From Tenrec ecaudatus (Eukaryota; Chordata; Mammalia; Afrosoricida; Tenrecidae): a stretch of 64,000 bases of DNA. The position numbers were made by a program, and so were the translations under genes. Each line of letters begins with the position of its first letter. Position 1 is the first letter of the stretch. The stretch lies in NCBI RefSeq assembly GCF_050624435.1, contig NC_134542.1:107863677-107927676 (forward strand), read 5' to 3'. Shown in pieces: positions 12,393 to 23,099 of this stretch. Under the pieces are notes generated by a model, which was not told the DNA's origin, did not search any database, and saw nothing but the letters and a program-made list of their open reading frames with translations.

Positions 12393-13360
12393 AAAAAAAT
12401 ACTTTTACTGGGGGCTCTTACATCTCTTATCACAATCCATACATTCCTCCAATGTGTCAAGCACATTTGCACATATGCCGCCATCATCATTTTCAAAGCA
12501 TTCTCTTCCCTCTTGAGCCGCTGATATCAGCTCCACATTTCTTCTTCCTCCTTCCCCAGCCTGCCCTCCCTCATGAACCCTTAATAAGTTATAGATTATT
12601 TTTTCCATATATTACATTGTCCTCTGTCACCCCTCGTCCACTTTTCTCTTATTCGTCCCCCTGGGAGGGGGGTTTAAATTGATCCTGTGATCTATTCCCC
12701 CTTTGTCTCTCCACTGTCCCTTAATCCTCCTGATATCTCTACTCTCATTGTTGGCCCTGAGAGGTTTATCTATCCTGGATTCCCTGTGTTGCAGACTTTT
12801 ATCTGTAGCCATGTGCATGCTTTAGTCTAATCTAATTTGTAAGGTAGAATTGAGGTCATGATAATAGAGGGAAGGACGCACCAAATAACTAGAGGAAAGT
12901 TGTGTGTTTCATCAGTACTATATTGCACCCTGACTGGCTCATTTCCTCCCTCTGACCCCTCTGTGAGGGGATATCCAATTGTCAACAGATGGGTTTTGGG
13001 TCTCTCCTTCATGCTCCACCCCACCTCACCTTGGGTGTGGTTTTATTCTGAGTTTTAAGTGCCTGATCCCATCCACACCTCGTGATCACACAGGCTGGTG
13101 TGCTTCTTCCACGTGGGCTTTGTTGCTTCTAAGCTAGATGGCCACTTGTTTAGCTTCAAACCTTTAAGACTCCAGACACTATATTTTTTGATAGTTGGGT
13201 ACCATCAGCTTTCTTCACCATAGTTGCGTATACACCCATTGATCGTGTTGGGAAGGTGAACATCACAGAATGCCGGATTGTTAGAACAAAGTGTTACTGT
13301 GTTAGGGAGTACTTGAGTTGAGGCCCAGTGTGCATCTGCAACCTTAATTCTTAACATATG

Positions 13361-13424
13361 GATATGAGTACATAGTTCTATTCATATATATGTTTATGTA
13401 TGAATAGAACTATGTACTCATATC
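13361..13424. repeat. Perfect 26-bp inverted repeat (hairpin)
   Basis: The left arm (13361-13386) and right arm (13399-13424) are exact reverse complements, separated by a 12-nt AT-rich loop. The right arm runs straight into the TATC microsatellite. It lies inside an inverted L1 3' UTR. Confidence 0.9.
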
Positions 13425-13427
13425 TAT

Positions 13428-13429
13428 AA

Positions 13430-13480
<51 letters not shown>
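13428..13480. repeat. (TATC)n microsatellite
   Basis: About 12-13 tandem copies of CTAT/TATC, directly following the hairpin. Confidence 0.95.
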
Positions 13481-13840
13481 ATACTATGTATGCCTGTAAT
13501 TAGGTCTCTATAAATGTCCTTTTTCTCCTGATTCTTTCCTCTATTTCCTTTTTACTTCCCTCTTGTCCCACCATCATGTTTGACTTTCATTCAGGTTTAG
13601 TAATTCCTCGCTGCTACATTGCCCTTGATTGAGCCCCTGTAGGCATCCTATGACTTTCCTTCCATTGATTTTAGTTCACTTGTGGTTCCCTTGTCCCTGG
13701 GTTAGTCGGCCCCCTTCTTTCCCCACCTCCCCTTTTCCCATATTCCCAGAACCATTAGTCCCATTTTTTTCTCTGAATTGTTTATTACACCTATCTTACC
13801 TAGATAGACATTCAACAAATTTTTAATGCAGTTTTTGTAG

Positions 13841-14590
13841 TAAAATTAGATGCCTTGGCGAATATTTGCATCGACTTATCCTTAAGTATATATGGTATTT
13901 TCGGAATCTAAACTTTTGTGGGTAAAATTCATGAAGAGAAGTGCTTCATGTTAAATTTCATGGTACAGCACGTTTTAACAATGGCTTTCTAAAATTATCC
14001 ACATCTTAATCTGCAGAATCTGTGATTGTCCCTTTACTGAATAAAAGAAGTTTAGCACAAGTGATGAAGTGAAGGGCCTTGAGAATGGAGGATTCGCCAA
14101 CATTTTCTGGGTAGACTTAGTCTAATTAGCTACCCAGGTCTTTAAAATCTTCTTTAACTGCGGTTAGGGAATGATTTATTATGAAAGAAGGATACATAAT
14201 ATGCAATCTTGTTTCTTTGGGAGATAGAGAATGCGGTAGTCTTTAAAAGTGTCAAGAGATACGTAAGCACTTTTTTCTCTTAGAAACTCCAGAAAGAAAT
14301 TCAACGCTGCCAGACACTTTGAGTTTAGCCCAGAGATAGCCTCTTCGGAGTTCTCATTTACAGGAAAGTAAGATAATCCATTTATATCGTCTAAGCCAAT
14401 AACTGTGTGGCAATTTGTTATAGCTGTAGCCAGTACTAGATTTAGCAACCCCCCTGATCTTTTCTGCTAGATAAAGTTAAAGCACGAGTTGCAGGTTGTT
14501 GGCATTTAAACTCAAGTTAGGCCAACTTCAAGTGTATGTGAACTGTACCCTCATGGTGTTCCCCACTCAGATGTGCCTACTGGTTATTCT
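13841..14590. other. Unassigned DNA
   Basis: No repeat family recognised. An 89-codon minus-strand frame at 14179-14448 starts with ATG and shows no signature I know. Confidence 0.35.
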
Positions 14591-14664
14591 AGTTAACAAC
14601 AACAACAACAAATTCTACCGACCATACAAACATGACGAAGAATTTGTTGTTGTTGTTGTTAACT
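14591..14664. repeat. Perfect 26-bp inverted repeat with CAA/TTG core
   Basis: The arms at 14591-14616 and 14639-14664 are exact reverse complements, with a 22-nt loop. Each arm holds five AAC/GTT triplets flanked by 'agtt' and 'aattct'. The triplet run resembles RTE 3' termini, but no RTE body is attached on either side. Confidence 0.9.
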
Positions 14665-14790
14665 TGGCTGGGCCAGGGTTCTCAGTTTGGCAGAAATGCC
14701 CCCTGATGTGATCTAACACAATGAAAGCAAATGCATTGTGGGGTCCACCAGAATACTGTAAGCTTCCAGAAGATGTGCAGGTCACCAAAG

Positions 14791-14985
14791 TCAAACTCAC
14801 TGTCACCAAGTCAATTTTGACTCCTGGTGACCCTATAGTATAACTGCCCCAGTGGGTTTTTGAAATGATAACTTATTTCAGGACTACAGAGCCTCATCCC
14901 CCCCCCCACCCCCCACAGAACAGCTTGTCGTTTTGAACTGCTAACCTCAGGGGTAGCAGCCCAACTCATAACCAACTATGTGATG
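14791..14985 (-). mobile_element. AfroSINE, inverted
   Basis: 'aaactcactgtcaccaagtc' and 'ttttgactcctggtgaccc' are the complement of the SINE tail. 'gttttgaactgctaacctc' is the complement of its promoter B-box region. It contains a C-rich run at about 14,898-14,918. Confidence 0.75.
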
Positions 14986-15782
14986 CAAGCTGCAGTGATC
15001 AGATCATGGACATGATGTAATTGGAAGCAAGACTCCTCTGGGTGTGGCCTGATCCTGTTAAAGCAGACATGGTGGGGAAGCTTGTCGCTTCTTCTGGGCA
15101 TGGGCGCTTCATCGACTTCCTCTTTGTTGGAACCACCCAGGCGGTTCTGACTCAGACTGCCAGATCCTCTGCCAGGCTCGCAATTGTGATGTCTGGGTCT
15201 GTGGTTGCTGCCAGTGTGTCAATCCACCTTGTCGACAGTCTTCCTCTGGTCATTGGCCCTCTATTTTACCAACATGATATCTTTGTCCAGGAAGGGCCTC
15301 CCCTGACAACATGTCCAAGTACATGATACAGTCGTTGCTCCTCACGAGGATTCTGACTCAACTTCTTTCAAAACATATTTCTTGGTTTTTCTTTTTAGAC
15401 CATGATTCTTTCAATATTCTTCACTAGCACCAAAATTCAACTCGATTCTGCTTAAGTCTTCCTTTTTCAAGGTCTAACTTTCACATGCATTTGAGACAAT
15501 TGAACATACCATGGCTTGGGTCAGGTGCACCTCAGTCCTTAAAATAATGTCCTTGCTTTCCTACTCTTTAAAGAGGTCTCTGTGCAGCAGATTTATACAA
15601 TGCAATGTGTTACTTGATCCCTTGACTGCTGCTTCCATGAACATTGATTGGGGAGACAAGCAGGGTGAAGTCCTTGACAACTTCAATGTTTTCTTTGCTT
15701 ATCATGATGTTACTTACTGGTCCGATTATGAGGATTTTCGTTTTCTTTAAATTGAGTTGTAATCCACATTGAAGAGTGAAAT

Positions 15783-15846
15783 CCCACTCTTAATCAATCC
15801 CACTCTTAATCCCACTCTTAATCCCACTCTTAATCCCACTCTTAAT
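15783..15846. repeat. 12-bp minisatellite in the RTE body
   Basis: The unit cccactcttaat is present five times: once at 15783-15794, then, after 4 nt, four perfect tandem copies at 15799-15846. It is a local expansion inside the RTE coding relic. Confidence 0.9.
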
Positions 15847-16493
15847 CAGCAAGCGCTTTAATACTTCCTCACTTTCAACAAGCAAGCTTGTGTCATTGTA
15901 CACTGCAGGTCATTAATAAATCTTCCTCCAATTCTGATGCTGCACTCTTCTTCATTTAATCCAGCCTCTCTAATTTTTTTCTCTACATACATATTGAAAA
16001 CGTATGAGGGGAGATTACTGCCCTGATGCATACCTTTCCTGACTTATAGCCATAAGGTTTTCCCATGTTGTGGCCCCATAACTGCCTTTTGGTCTATGTA
16101 CAGGTTCTGCATGAACACAATTCAGTCTTCTAGAATTCCCATTCTTCTTCGGGCTATCCATAGTTTGTTGTGGTCCACACAGTGGAATGCATTTTCATCG
16201 TTAATAAAACACAAGTAAGCATCTTTCTGGTATTCTCTGTTTTCAGCCAAGATCCATCTGACATGAGCGATGATATCATTGTTGCACGTCATCTTTGGAA
16301 CTCAGCTTCAAATTTCTGTCAGAATCTTGTCAATATACTACTGCAATCATTGTTGGATGATCTTTGTAAAAATTTCGCTAGCATCTGCTATCAGTGATAT
16401 TGTTCTATAATTTGGGGGTCTATACTTGTTCCATACTTTGGGGTCACTTTTCTTTAGACTAGGTATAAATATAGATCTCTTCTAGTCAGTTGG

Positions 16494-16697
16494 TCAGGTA
16501 TCTGTTTTCCAAATTTCTTGGCATAGGCGATTGAGTGCTTCCTGTGCTTCATCAGATTGTTTAAATATTTCACTTGTTATTCTTTCTAATCCTGGAGCCT
16601 TGTTTTTGGCTAAGGCCTTCAGGAAAGCTTGCACTTCTTCTTTCTGTACCACTGATTCTTGCTCATGAGATACAGAGGATCTGTATTTTGCCAACAT
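16494..16697 (-). pseudogene. RTE reverse-transcriptase fragment
   Basis: A 67-codon open piece of the RTE polyprotein. It contains 'VQKEEVQAFLKALAKNKAPG' and 'IFKQSDEAQEALNRLCQEIW', the start of the reverse-transcriptase domain (NKAPG motif). In a live element this protein nicks the target DNA and copies the LINE RNA. Here it is a fragment between frameshifts. The LINE is on the minus strand and its other pieces lie in other frames. Confidence 0.75.
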
Positions 16698-17702
16698 CGT
16701 ATGATGTGTCCTGTAGAGTTTAATAATTTGCTCTGCTCATAGTCTTCCAATATTGAAACTCAAGGCTATTTTTTCTTCAGCTGTTTAAGTTGAGATATGC
16801 TCAGTGTGTTCTTACAGTTGGATTTTCTAACTCTAGTTCTTTGCATATTTCATTAAGGCTTCACTTTGTCTTTTCAAACTGCCCTTTGAAATTTTCTGTT
16901 AAACTGTTGCTTCAGCATTTCTTCAATTTTCCTTAGCACCTCTACTATCAACAGCAATTTTCAGAGTCCCATCTGACATCCACTTTGATCTTTTCTGTCT
17001 TTCCTGTATTTTTAATGACTTTTTGCTTTCTTCGTGTATGATGTTCTTGGTGCCCTCCCACAGTGCAGTGGTCTTCTTCTTATTGGTATTCAATGATTCA
17101 CATCTGCTTTGGAGATGTTCTTCAGATTCAGGTGGGATTTACTCAAGGTCATATTTTGGCTCTCAACATGAACTTCTTTTAATTTTCTTCAGCTTCCACC
17201 TGAATTTGCATATGAATAATTGATTATCTGTTCCACAGTTGGCCCTTGGCCTGCTTTTATCTGCTGATATTGAGCTTCTCCATTGTCCTTTCCCACAGAC
17301 GTAGTCAATTGGATTTTTGTGTGTTCTATCTGAAGAAGTCCATGTTTATAGTTACCGTTTGTGTTGTTCAAAAAAGCATTTGTGATGAAGCCATTGGTCT
17401 TGAAAAAGTCTCTTTTATAATCTGCAGCTTTGTTTCTATCACTGGGGCCATATTGTTTGGTTACTTTTTCTCCCCCCCCCCCCAACTTTTGCTTTCCAAT
17501 AATCACAAGTACTAATGCATCTTGATAGTATGTTCAATTAATTACAGACTGAAGATATGGGTAAAATCCTTCAATTTCTACATGATTACTTTTAGTAACT
17601 GGTGCAATAAGTTTGAATGATAGTTGTTTTGACTAGATTTCTTTGTGGATATATATTATACACGGTACAAAGCTATCACAGTCAGCATTATTCTTCAAGA
17701 TA

Positions 17703-18866
17703 TGAGAGGGTGCCCCCCCCAAAACTAGAATTTTTTTCCAAGTAATGTATTTAATTTTTTTTACAAAACAACCTTATCACCATCAAAGTACCCTCCATTA
17801 CACTTTTGTCAAATCTTCAATTCCATTCTGGGAAGCATTTTTCAAACTCATCTGTTTGGATGGCTGACAGCACTTTACTCATTTTTTTGCTTCACTTCTT
17901 TTACATTGTCAATTCAATGTCCGTTCATGTTCATGTCCTGTTCATTCATGCAAACAAAAAGAGTCACACGGAGTGAGGTCAGGTGTGTAAGGTGCATGAG
18001 GCAAGAGAGGGATGCTGTGTTTTGCCAGCAACTGGCTCACTGAGAAAGCTTGATTAACAGTCTAACCCAGTGGAACAAACTCCAAATGCACTATCTCCCT
18101 CACATCAAAAAAACCAAATGAACATCATCTTCCTTTTTTATTTCATTTGACAAGATTTGGTGGGGGGGGGTACGGTGGCAGCACTAGGTAACAATGGTGG
18201 CTTCCACTGTCTTAATTGATGGTTTGTTTCAGGGTTTTAAGAATTACACTACATCTCATCACCAGTAATGACCTTGAAAAATGTCTGGGCTGTGTCAGAA
18301 CCTGAGGTTGCAGCAACCCTTCGCATTCCCACGAAATTCACTGACCCGGCCTCCAAGTTAGTCCCGGTAACTTCCCCATCTCTCCAATGGTCCATCGTCT
18401 GTCTTCAAGCACAGCTGCCTAGATTTTGTCAACATTTTTGTCCATTTGGAAAGTTGACGGACGTCCAGGACGAAGTTTATCATCAATCGACATTTCACCT
18501 CTTTTGAAATGAGAGAACTACTTGTACACTTGAATTTTTCCCACAGCGCTGTCCTTGTAAGCTGTGTTCAACATCACAACTGTTTCTGTGGCAGTTTTCC
18601 TGAGCAGGAAACAAAATGTCATCGCCTCATGCTGTTCTCTTAAGTCGGCCATCACAAAAAAACAAGGTTTGCGTGAAACTGATTTTACAAAAACATTCAC
18701 TGTGACCAGAGAGAACCTTCCGAGGTCACGTGACTGGGTGCAGTACCTCAGAGCCAGTTGCTTGATGCTCGCTTAGTGGGAAACGTGCTTCCTGTGAAAG
18801 CTCCGCCCAGCAGAGCTTTTTCCATTCGTGTGGGAGTGTGGGGTGGGATGGCAGGGATACCCCTTG
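17703..18866 (-). mobile_element. mariner DNA transposon nested in RTE
   Basis: The 1164-bp insertion is flanked by TA on both sides (17701-17702 and 18867-18868), as expected for a mariner target duplication. The termini are imperfect inverted repeats: left 'tgagagggtgcccccc', right, complemented, 'caaggggtatccctg'. Host RTE sequence resumes without loss ('attcttcaaga' then 'catcttgaaatg'). The transposase reads on the minus strand and is broken. Confidence 0.8.
17765..18652 (-). pseudogene. mariner transposase pseudogene
   Basis: From an ATG at 18652 the minus strand encodes an N-terminal DNA-binding region: 'FCFLLRKTATETVVMLNTAY', then 'VYKWFSHFKRGEMSIDDK' and 'RPGRPST'. The first catalytic segment 'ITGDE' is intact at 18255-18269, followed at once by a stop. 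The C-terminus, near 17,800-17,850, is recognisable as the 'CF..W' type. About 888 nt remain, against ~1.04 kb for a full mariner ORF, so internal sequence is lost and frames are shifted. The motifs fit the irritans-type mariners better than HSMAR1. In a live element the protein cuts and pastes the transposon. Confidence 0.75.
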
Positions 18867-19510
18867 TACATCTTGAAATGTTCTTTTTGACAGTAAATGT
18901 GATGCCATTCTTCTTGAATCTTCTATTCTGGCCTAGTAGACCACATGACTGTCTGATTCAAAATAGCCCATACCAGTCTATTTGAGCTCACTGATGTGTA
19001 GCATATCAATCTTTAGTCATTCCACTTTCATTTTAATGACTTCTAATCTTCCTAGATTCTTACTCTGTAAATTCAAAATTCCAGTTATTCAGAGATATTT
19101 GCGGCTGTTTCTTGTCAGTTTGACTCATGTTCCATTAACCAGTGCAGGTCCCGTGGGCTTGACTTCCACAGGCTTCACTCCATCCACATCTTACGGCCCA
19201 CTCTACTTTGCGATGGAAGCTCTTCCTCAGTCATATGTTGAGTGCCTTCTGGCGTGAGGGGCTTCCTCTTCTAGCATGATCTCTGTCAATCTTCTGCTGC
19301 TGCTCAAGAGGCTTTCACTCTCCGACGTGTTGAACGGCGATCTACGAAGTTCTCAGGGGCTGATCCCTCCAAATGTACAGCCTATTCCTGCTTCTCGGCG
19401 TGTTCTTAGTCTGGAAGCTCTGCTGTAACCTTTCACTTTTGGGGACCCTGTTGGCATTTGAAATACCAGTGACATAGCTTCTAGCATCCCGGCATCGGAA
19501 ACTTAATTAA

Positions 19511-19871
19511 GCAGTGTGTCTGTCGGTTGGTCCTACAGCGGTAGCCTCTGCATTGCTGTGAGGCTGGAAGGTTTTCTTGGTTGTCATCTTAATGGGCGCA
19601 GGTCTTTTCTTCTATTTTTGGACAATAGCTGCGCAGGTTCAAACCAGCTACCACCTGGATCATACGGCCAAGACTATCAATTGTTCAAGTTGATAAATGA
19701 AGATTAACTTGAAAAATGTTAGTGCCATCTGGATCATTTCTGTAAATGTTCCCCTCAACCTGTAAGTTCCACCAGTAGCAGTTGTCATTTACTCAGTTGT
19801 GATGCGTGTCTGAGCTCTGTATCGCAGAGAAGAACAGGGCTCCTTAAAATTGTCCTGGCTGTGGCATTTAG
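19511..19871. other. Unassigned DNA
   Basis: About 360 bp after the 5' side of the RTE with no feature I can name. A piece of RTE 5' sequence may extend into it. Confidence 0.35.
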
Positions 19872-19873
19872 GG

Positions 19874-20062
19874 AAGGAATCCTGGTGGGACAACAGACTG
19901 AGCTGTGGGCTTGTCATGGAAAGTTCAGCAGTTGAAACCCACCAGCCACTCCATGGGAGGAAGTTGAGGCTAACTGCTTTCATAAAGATTTATAGCTTTA
20001 TACACCCTTCTCGGTCCTACAGAGTACTCTGAGTCAGAATCGACTCAACAGCCATGAACATT
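19874..20062 (+). mobile_element. AfroSINE, sense
   Basis: Near-complete: 'ggaatcctggtgggacaaca', 'gttcagcagttgaaacccac', 'cagccactccatgggagg', 'gtactctgagtcagaatcga' and 'ctcaacagcc'. Confidence 0.85.
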
Positions 20063-20071
20063 TGAACCTCT

Positions 20072-20172
20072 CAGAACAGTTCTGCAGGCTCATTTCCCAA
20101 AGTGCCCATGGGGTCTGTCGTCCAGAGGGTCTCTGGATCAGAACTGACTAGGAGGCACCTAGCAGCAGCAGC
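20072..20172 (+). mobile_element. RTE/SINE 3' tail fragment, sense
   Basis: 'ggatcagaactgactaggag' followed by 'gcacctagcagcagcagca' matches the shared RTE tail (normally 'gaaccgactcg..gcacctaacaacaacaa'), with CAA changed to CAG. It follows the AfroSINE immediately. Confidence 0.55.
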
Positions 20173-20896
20173 ACCCCAGCAAGGGAATGACTCCCTATAC
20201 ATAAGAAGGCATCAAGGATTAATGTACTAGTTTTATTGTTTATTCATGGTGAAGCTGATGCTGGAGAAGAAAAAGAGGGGTGGGGAGGAGAGGCGCTTCA
20301 AGAAGTACTATTCCCAGGAGGCGGTTTGCGGTCTCAAGGCCTTCTTTTCTGGGTTCTTGTCCCAGCAGAAAGTACTCAGATGAGGCACAGCATTCAGATC
20401 ATGGTCAGGGAAGGGGGTTGAGCAGAATAAGTGACTGTGCCAAGGGGCTACTTCAGTATGGAACACCGAGGGGCTTCCAGCTAATCTGAGGGTGCCCTGG
20501 GCTGAAAATTCAAGGTCCTCCCCTTTTCCAGGCATGGGCACCTAGGAATACTCTGTGTCTTTGTCATTCGGTCTAGAAACCAAAAGTCAATTCAACCATT
20601 GTGGGACTATCTTGCCTTTCTCTGCCCACACCATTCACTGTCTCCTACTGATAAGGAAATGTGTCATCTCTGCCCAGTACCGTTTGTTTTGTTGTATGCT
20701 GTGAAGCTAAGGGAAATGGTCCTTTCCCTTTCCTTTGTGCTATAAATTCTTTCCATTATCACGCTCCTTCCCCTTGCTGGATTCTGTCTAGCTGGAAGCA
20801 TGGAAACATAGAGAGAAAACACTCTAGTTTAACAAATCAACGGCCACCAATTTTGTTAGTTCAGTTGAGAGATAAGAGGAAATTGCATTATACAAT
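20173..20896. other. Unassigned DNA
   Basis: No repeat or gene recognised. Overlapping frames of 60-85 codons in several phases argue against coding use. Confidence 0.4.
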
Positions 20897-21825
20897 TGTG
20901 TTAGGCTGGCTTGACTAGAGAAACAAGTTCTGTGACACTCAGATATGTGTAAGGAAGAGCTTTATATCAAGAAACTTTATATATCAAGAAAATGTCCCAG
21001 CCCAGTCCAACTAAGTCCATAAGTCTGTGACATATTTAACACGTATTGTGCCAACCTGGCCAATGAACACATGTGGGATTAATTGAAGGGTAGAGACATA
21101 AATAGCTCAACGAACCTTGCCTCTCTTGTCTCTTGCTCTTTGATCATTGGACCAGTGTGCAGCTGCCTTGCTTGTTCTGTGCCTCAATTTGCAAGCTACA
21201 CTACCTGTGGGACACCTAACCCGTGGACTGTGTCACTGCAATTTGAGGTTCCTTCAAGACCTGCTTTGCCACATCAGTGGAATTTACACCTCTTGAGGTG
21301 GGGTCTTTCGGACCCTGTCATCTGGCTGACTGTTGAAGACCTACCTTCCTTGCTGTTTGCTGCCTGTGCCTGGATAGCCTGAATTGCTCTACAGAGGACT
21401 ACCTGGCGGCCCTCAAGACTTGAAGGACTATCAATGTCTCACAGCTGTCTCATGGGAGTGAGTTGCACTGAGCCATTTGTACTGCTTTATAGATTAATTA
21501 TTTCCTGTTATGGTTTGGTTTCTTTAGAGAACCCTATCTACCATGGATTGATACTAGTCCATAAGTCCCTCTTGGGCCACATGCAATGATGCAGAATGCA
21601 GGAAGATCACAGGATGGTGGGTGTAGGGTTGTGTGGGTCCAGCGGTGCAGGTCATCACAGGGCTCTGGCAGGTCTCAGAGTGACTTGCCATCAGAAAGAT
21701 GGGGGTGGGAAACGGGCAGCCCCCAGACAGTCATTTATCTCAGTGACACCTCCAAAGGGGGTCATCAAGCCGCCACCAGATTGACAGGCTAAACTCCACT
21801 CATGTCTTCTTACAGGTGTCCTGTT
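20897..21825 (+). repeat. R500 repeat, sense, split by a second R500
   Basis: The first part (20897-21042) begins 'tgtgttaggctggcttgact' plus 'agagaaacaag' and passes 'cccagcccagtcca'. The second part (21546-21825) resumes with 'gatactagtccataagtccc', 'gatgcagaatgcaggaagat' and 'cacaggatggtggg', and ends near 'ccagattgacaggct'. An inverted related element separates them. Confidence 0.6.
21043..21545 (-). repeat. R500-related repeat, inverted, nested
   Basis: It begins 'attgtgccaacctggccaat' plus 'gaacacatgtggg', the complement of the R500 3' end. It ends 'gtttctttagagaaccctat', the complement of the start. Internal 'tgcctcaatttgcaagctac' and 'gtggactgtgtcactgcaat' are shared with the copy at 26 kb, so the two form a subfamily distinct from 4.8 kb. 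Confidence 0.6.
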
Positions 21826-22004
21826 GGTACAAAAATTCTATCACAATGAAAAATGGTGTAGGTAATGATCACTGATAATAGGAAATAAAATGATATTGTT
21901 AATTTAAATAAAAATTTCTCATCAGCATTCAATTTCACTATAAAGTCAGAAACAGTGGCTCCCTAAGGAAATTTAAGAGGGAAAATTACTTGGTCTGACT
22001 CTTC

Positions 22005-22230
22005 TTTTTTTCTTCGAAAGCTTTACCGGCACATGATTCACATATCATACAATTCAATAGTTCAATCACATCACAAAAATTTTTACAAGCATCACCATGA
22101 TTAGTTTTAAAACATTTTCTTTCTGCTTCTACTCATCGCTATTAGCTCTCCCTTCACCCCAACCTCCCCTGCCATGCTCCTAAGGAGCCATTCATCCAGT
22201 TACTATCTCCATAGATTCACCTATCCTACA

Positions 22231-22232
<2 letters not shown>
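22005..22232 (-). mobile_element. Old L1 (L1M-like) 3' UTR fragment, inverted
   Basis: 'acatgattcacatatcatac' with 'aattcaatagttcaatca' and 'acaagcatcaccatgattag' with 'ttttaaaacattttc' follow the order of the 3' UTR of mammalian-wide L1M elements in reverse. It is diverged and much older than the L1 at 38-47 kb. Confidence 0.55.

Positions 22233-22265
<33 letters not shown>
22233..22265. repeat. (CA)n microsatellite
   Basis: About 16 CA units, interrupting the old L1 tail. Confidence 0.95.
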
Positions 22266-22270
<5 letters not shown>

Positions 22271-23099
22271 AGAAAAACCTAAAAAACAAAAGAAAACAGC
22301 TAACAACACTAGCAAGCTAAAATAGAAAAGCACAAGCAGAGTGCATGCAAATCCCGTTTGATGTGGTAGCAGCACCTGAGGCAATAGTGGGAGCAGAATG
22401 CAGAGCAGAGGAACTATGGGGAGACCAGGTACCAGAGTAAATGACATGCCAGCCAATGAAAAGGCAGAGAGAGGCCAAGGCACCTTGTGGCCAAGAAGTC
22501 AAAGACCAAAGAGAGACATGTATGCTGGCCTGGCTGAGAAGAGGTACTATGGAAAATGAAAGTGAATCTGCACATTTCATAACTTGCTAGCTTCCATAAT
22601 AAAACCCTGTGATTGAGAGTGATTTCTCTGATTTCTGTGTAACAATTACAACGAATTACCAAACCCAGCAAATGTGTGGGATGGATAGTTGGGATCAGAA
22701 TAGGGTAAAAGAAGTGCTGGGTAGAGGAATGCTTGATCTTGTCATGTGACAATTGGCTTGGGCTGGTCTGAAGTTGGATTCTCATTCTCTCATGTAGTGA
22801 GAGGAGGCCCCACACTGTTTCCTCATCTGCTAAACCTACATATTCTCCTTAATCATCTCTCATTTACTGGCTCACACATATTTAGCTTGCAGATCTACCT
22901 ATATATTCATTTGCAACTTAATGTTTGTGATTGTCGGATTGTGCAAGCAATAGGATTTACCAATGTTGCCTGGACTGTTGTAAACCTTTCTGTATCTCCC
23001 ATGCCATTGGCTTTGTTGGGTGACCACTCCCCCCTCCTGTTGTACGTTGTCACTGCCTTCATTCAAAGCAATACACTTCTGTTGTCTATTTAGTGTTTT
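22266..23099. other. Unassigned DNA
   Basis: No family recognised. A 133-codon minus-strand frame at 22414-22815 overlaps other frames and has no signature. A stretch near 22.95-23.1 kb may already belong to the following L1. Confidence 0.35.

Larger units (their letters stand above)
12393..13840 (-). mobile_element. L1 LINE 3' UTR, inverted, 5'-truncated
   Basis: It starts at the complement of the L1 tail ('cttttactgggggctcttac') and proceeds through the 3' UTR as at 1.2-2.5 kb. Unlike that copy, it has only one 'gtgtgcttcttccacgtggg..gctagatgg' block (13,100-13,145). It extends further upstream, to the part equivalent to 46.04-46.13 kb of the full-length L1. It contains a perfect 26-bp inverted repeat and a TATC microsatellite. 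Confidence 0.8.
15100..19510 (-). mobile_element. RTE (BovB-related) LINE, inverted, interrupted by mariner
   Basis: The minus strand reads as an RTE-clade LINE with its 3' end at low coordinates. Supporting landmarks: the RT-domain piece near 16,500-16,700 encodes 'AFLKALAKNKAPG' and 'LNRLCQEIWKTD', typical of RTE. The 15.35-16.4 kb segment follows the RTE order ('caatattcttcactagcacc', 'accatggcttgggtcaggtg', 'catgatgttacttactggtc', 'agtttgttgtggtccacaca'). The part from 18.87 to 19.5 kb corresponds to the upstream endonuclease-side sequence ('cattccactttcattttaat'). A mariner splits the element at 17,702/18,867. Many frameshifts and stops leave no usable ORF. Confidence 0.8.

Noticed and set aside
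15783..15846. CRISPR-like array
   Set aside because: The 12-bp units are directly tandem, without unique spacers, in a eukaryotic LINE relic.
22414..22815. 133-codon minus-strand frame
   Set aside because: It overlaps two other frames, has no recognisable motif, and lies in DNA between old L1 pieces.
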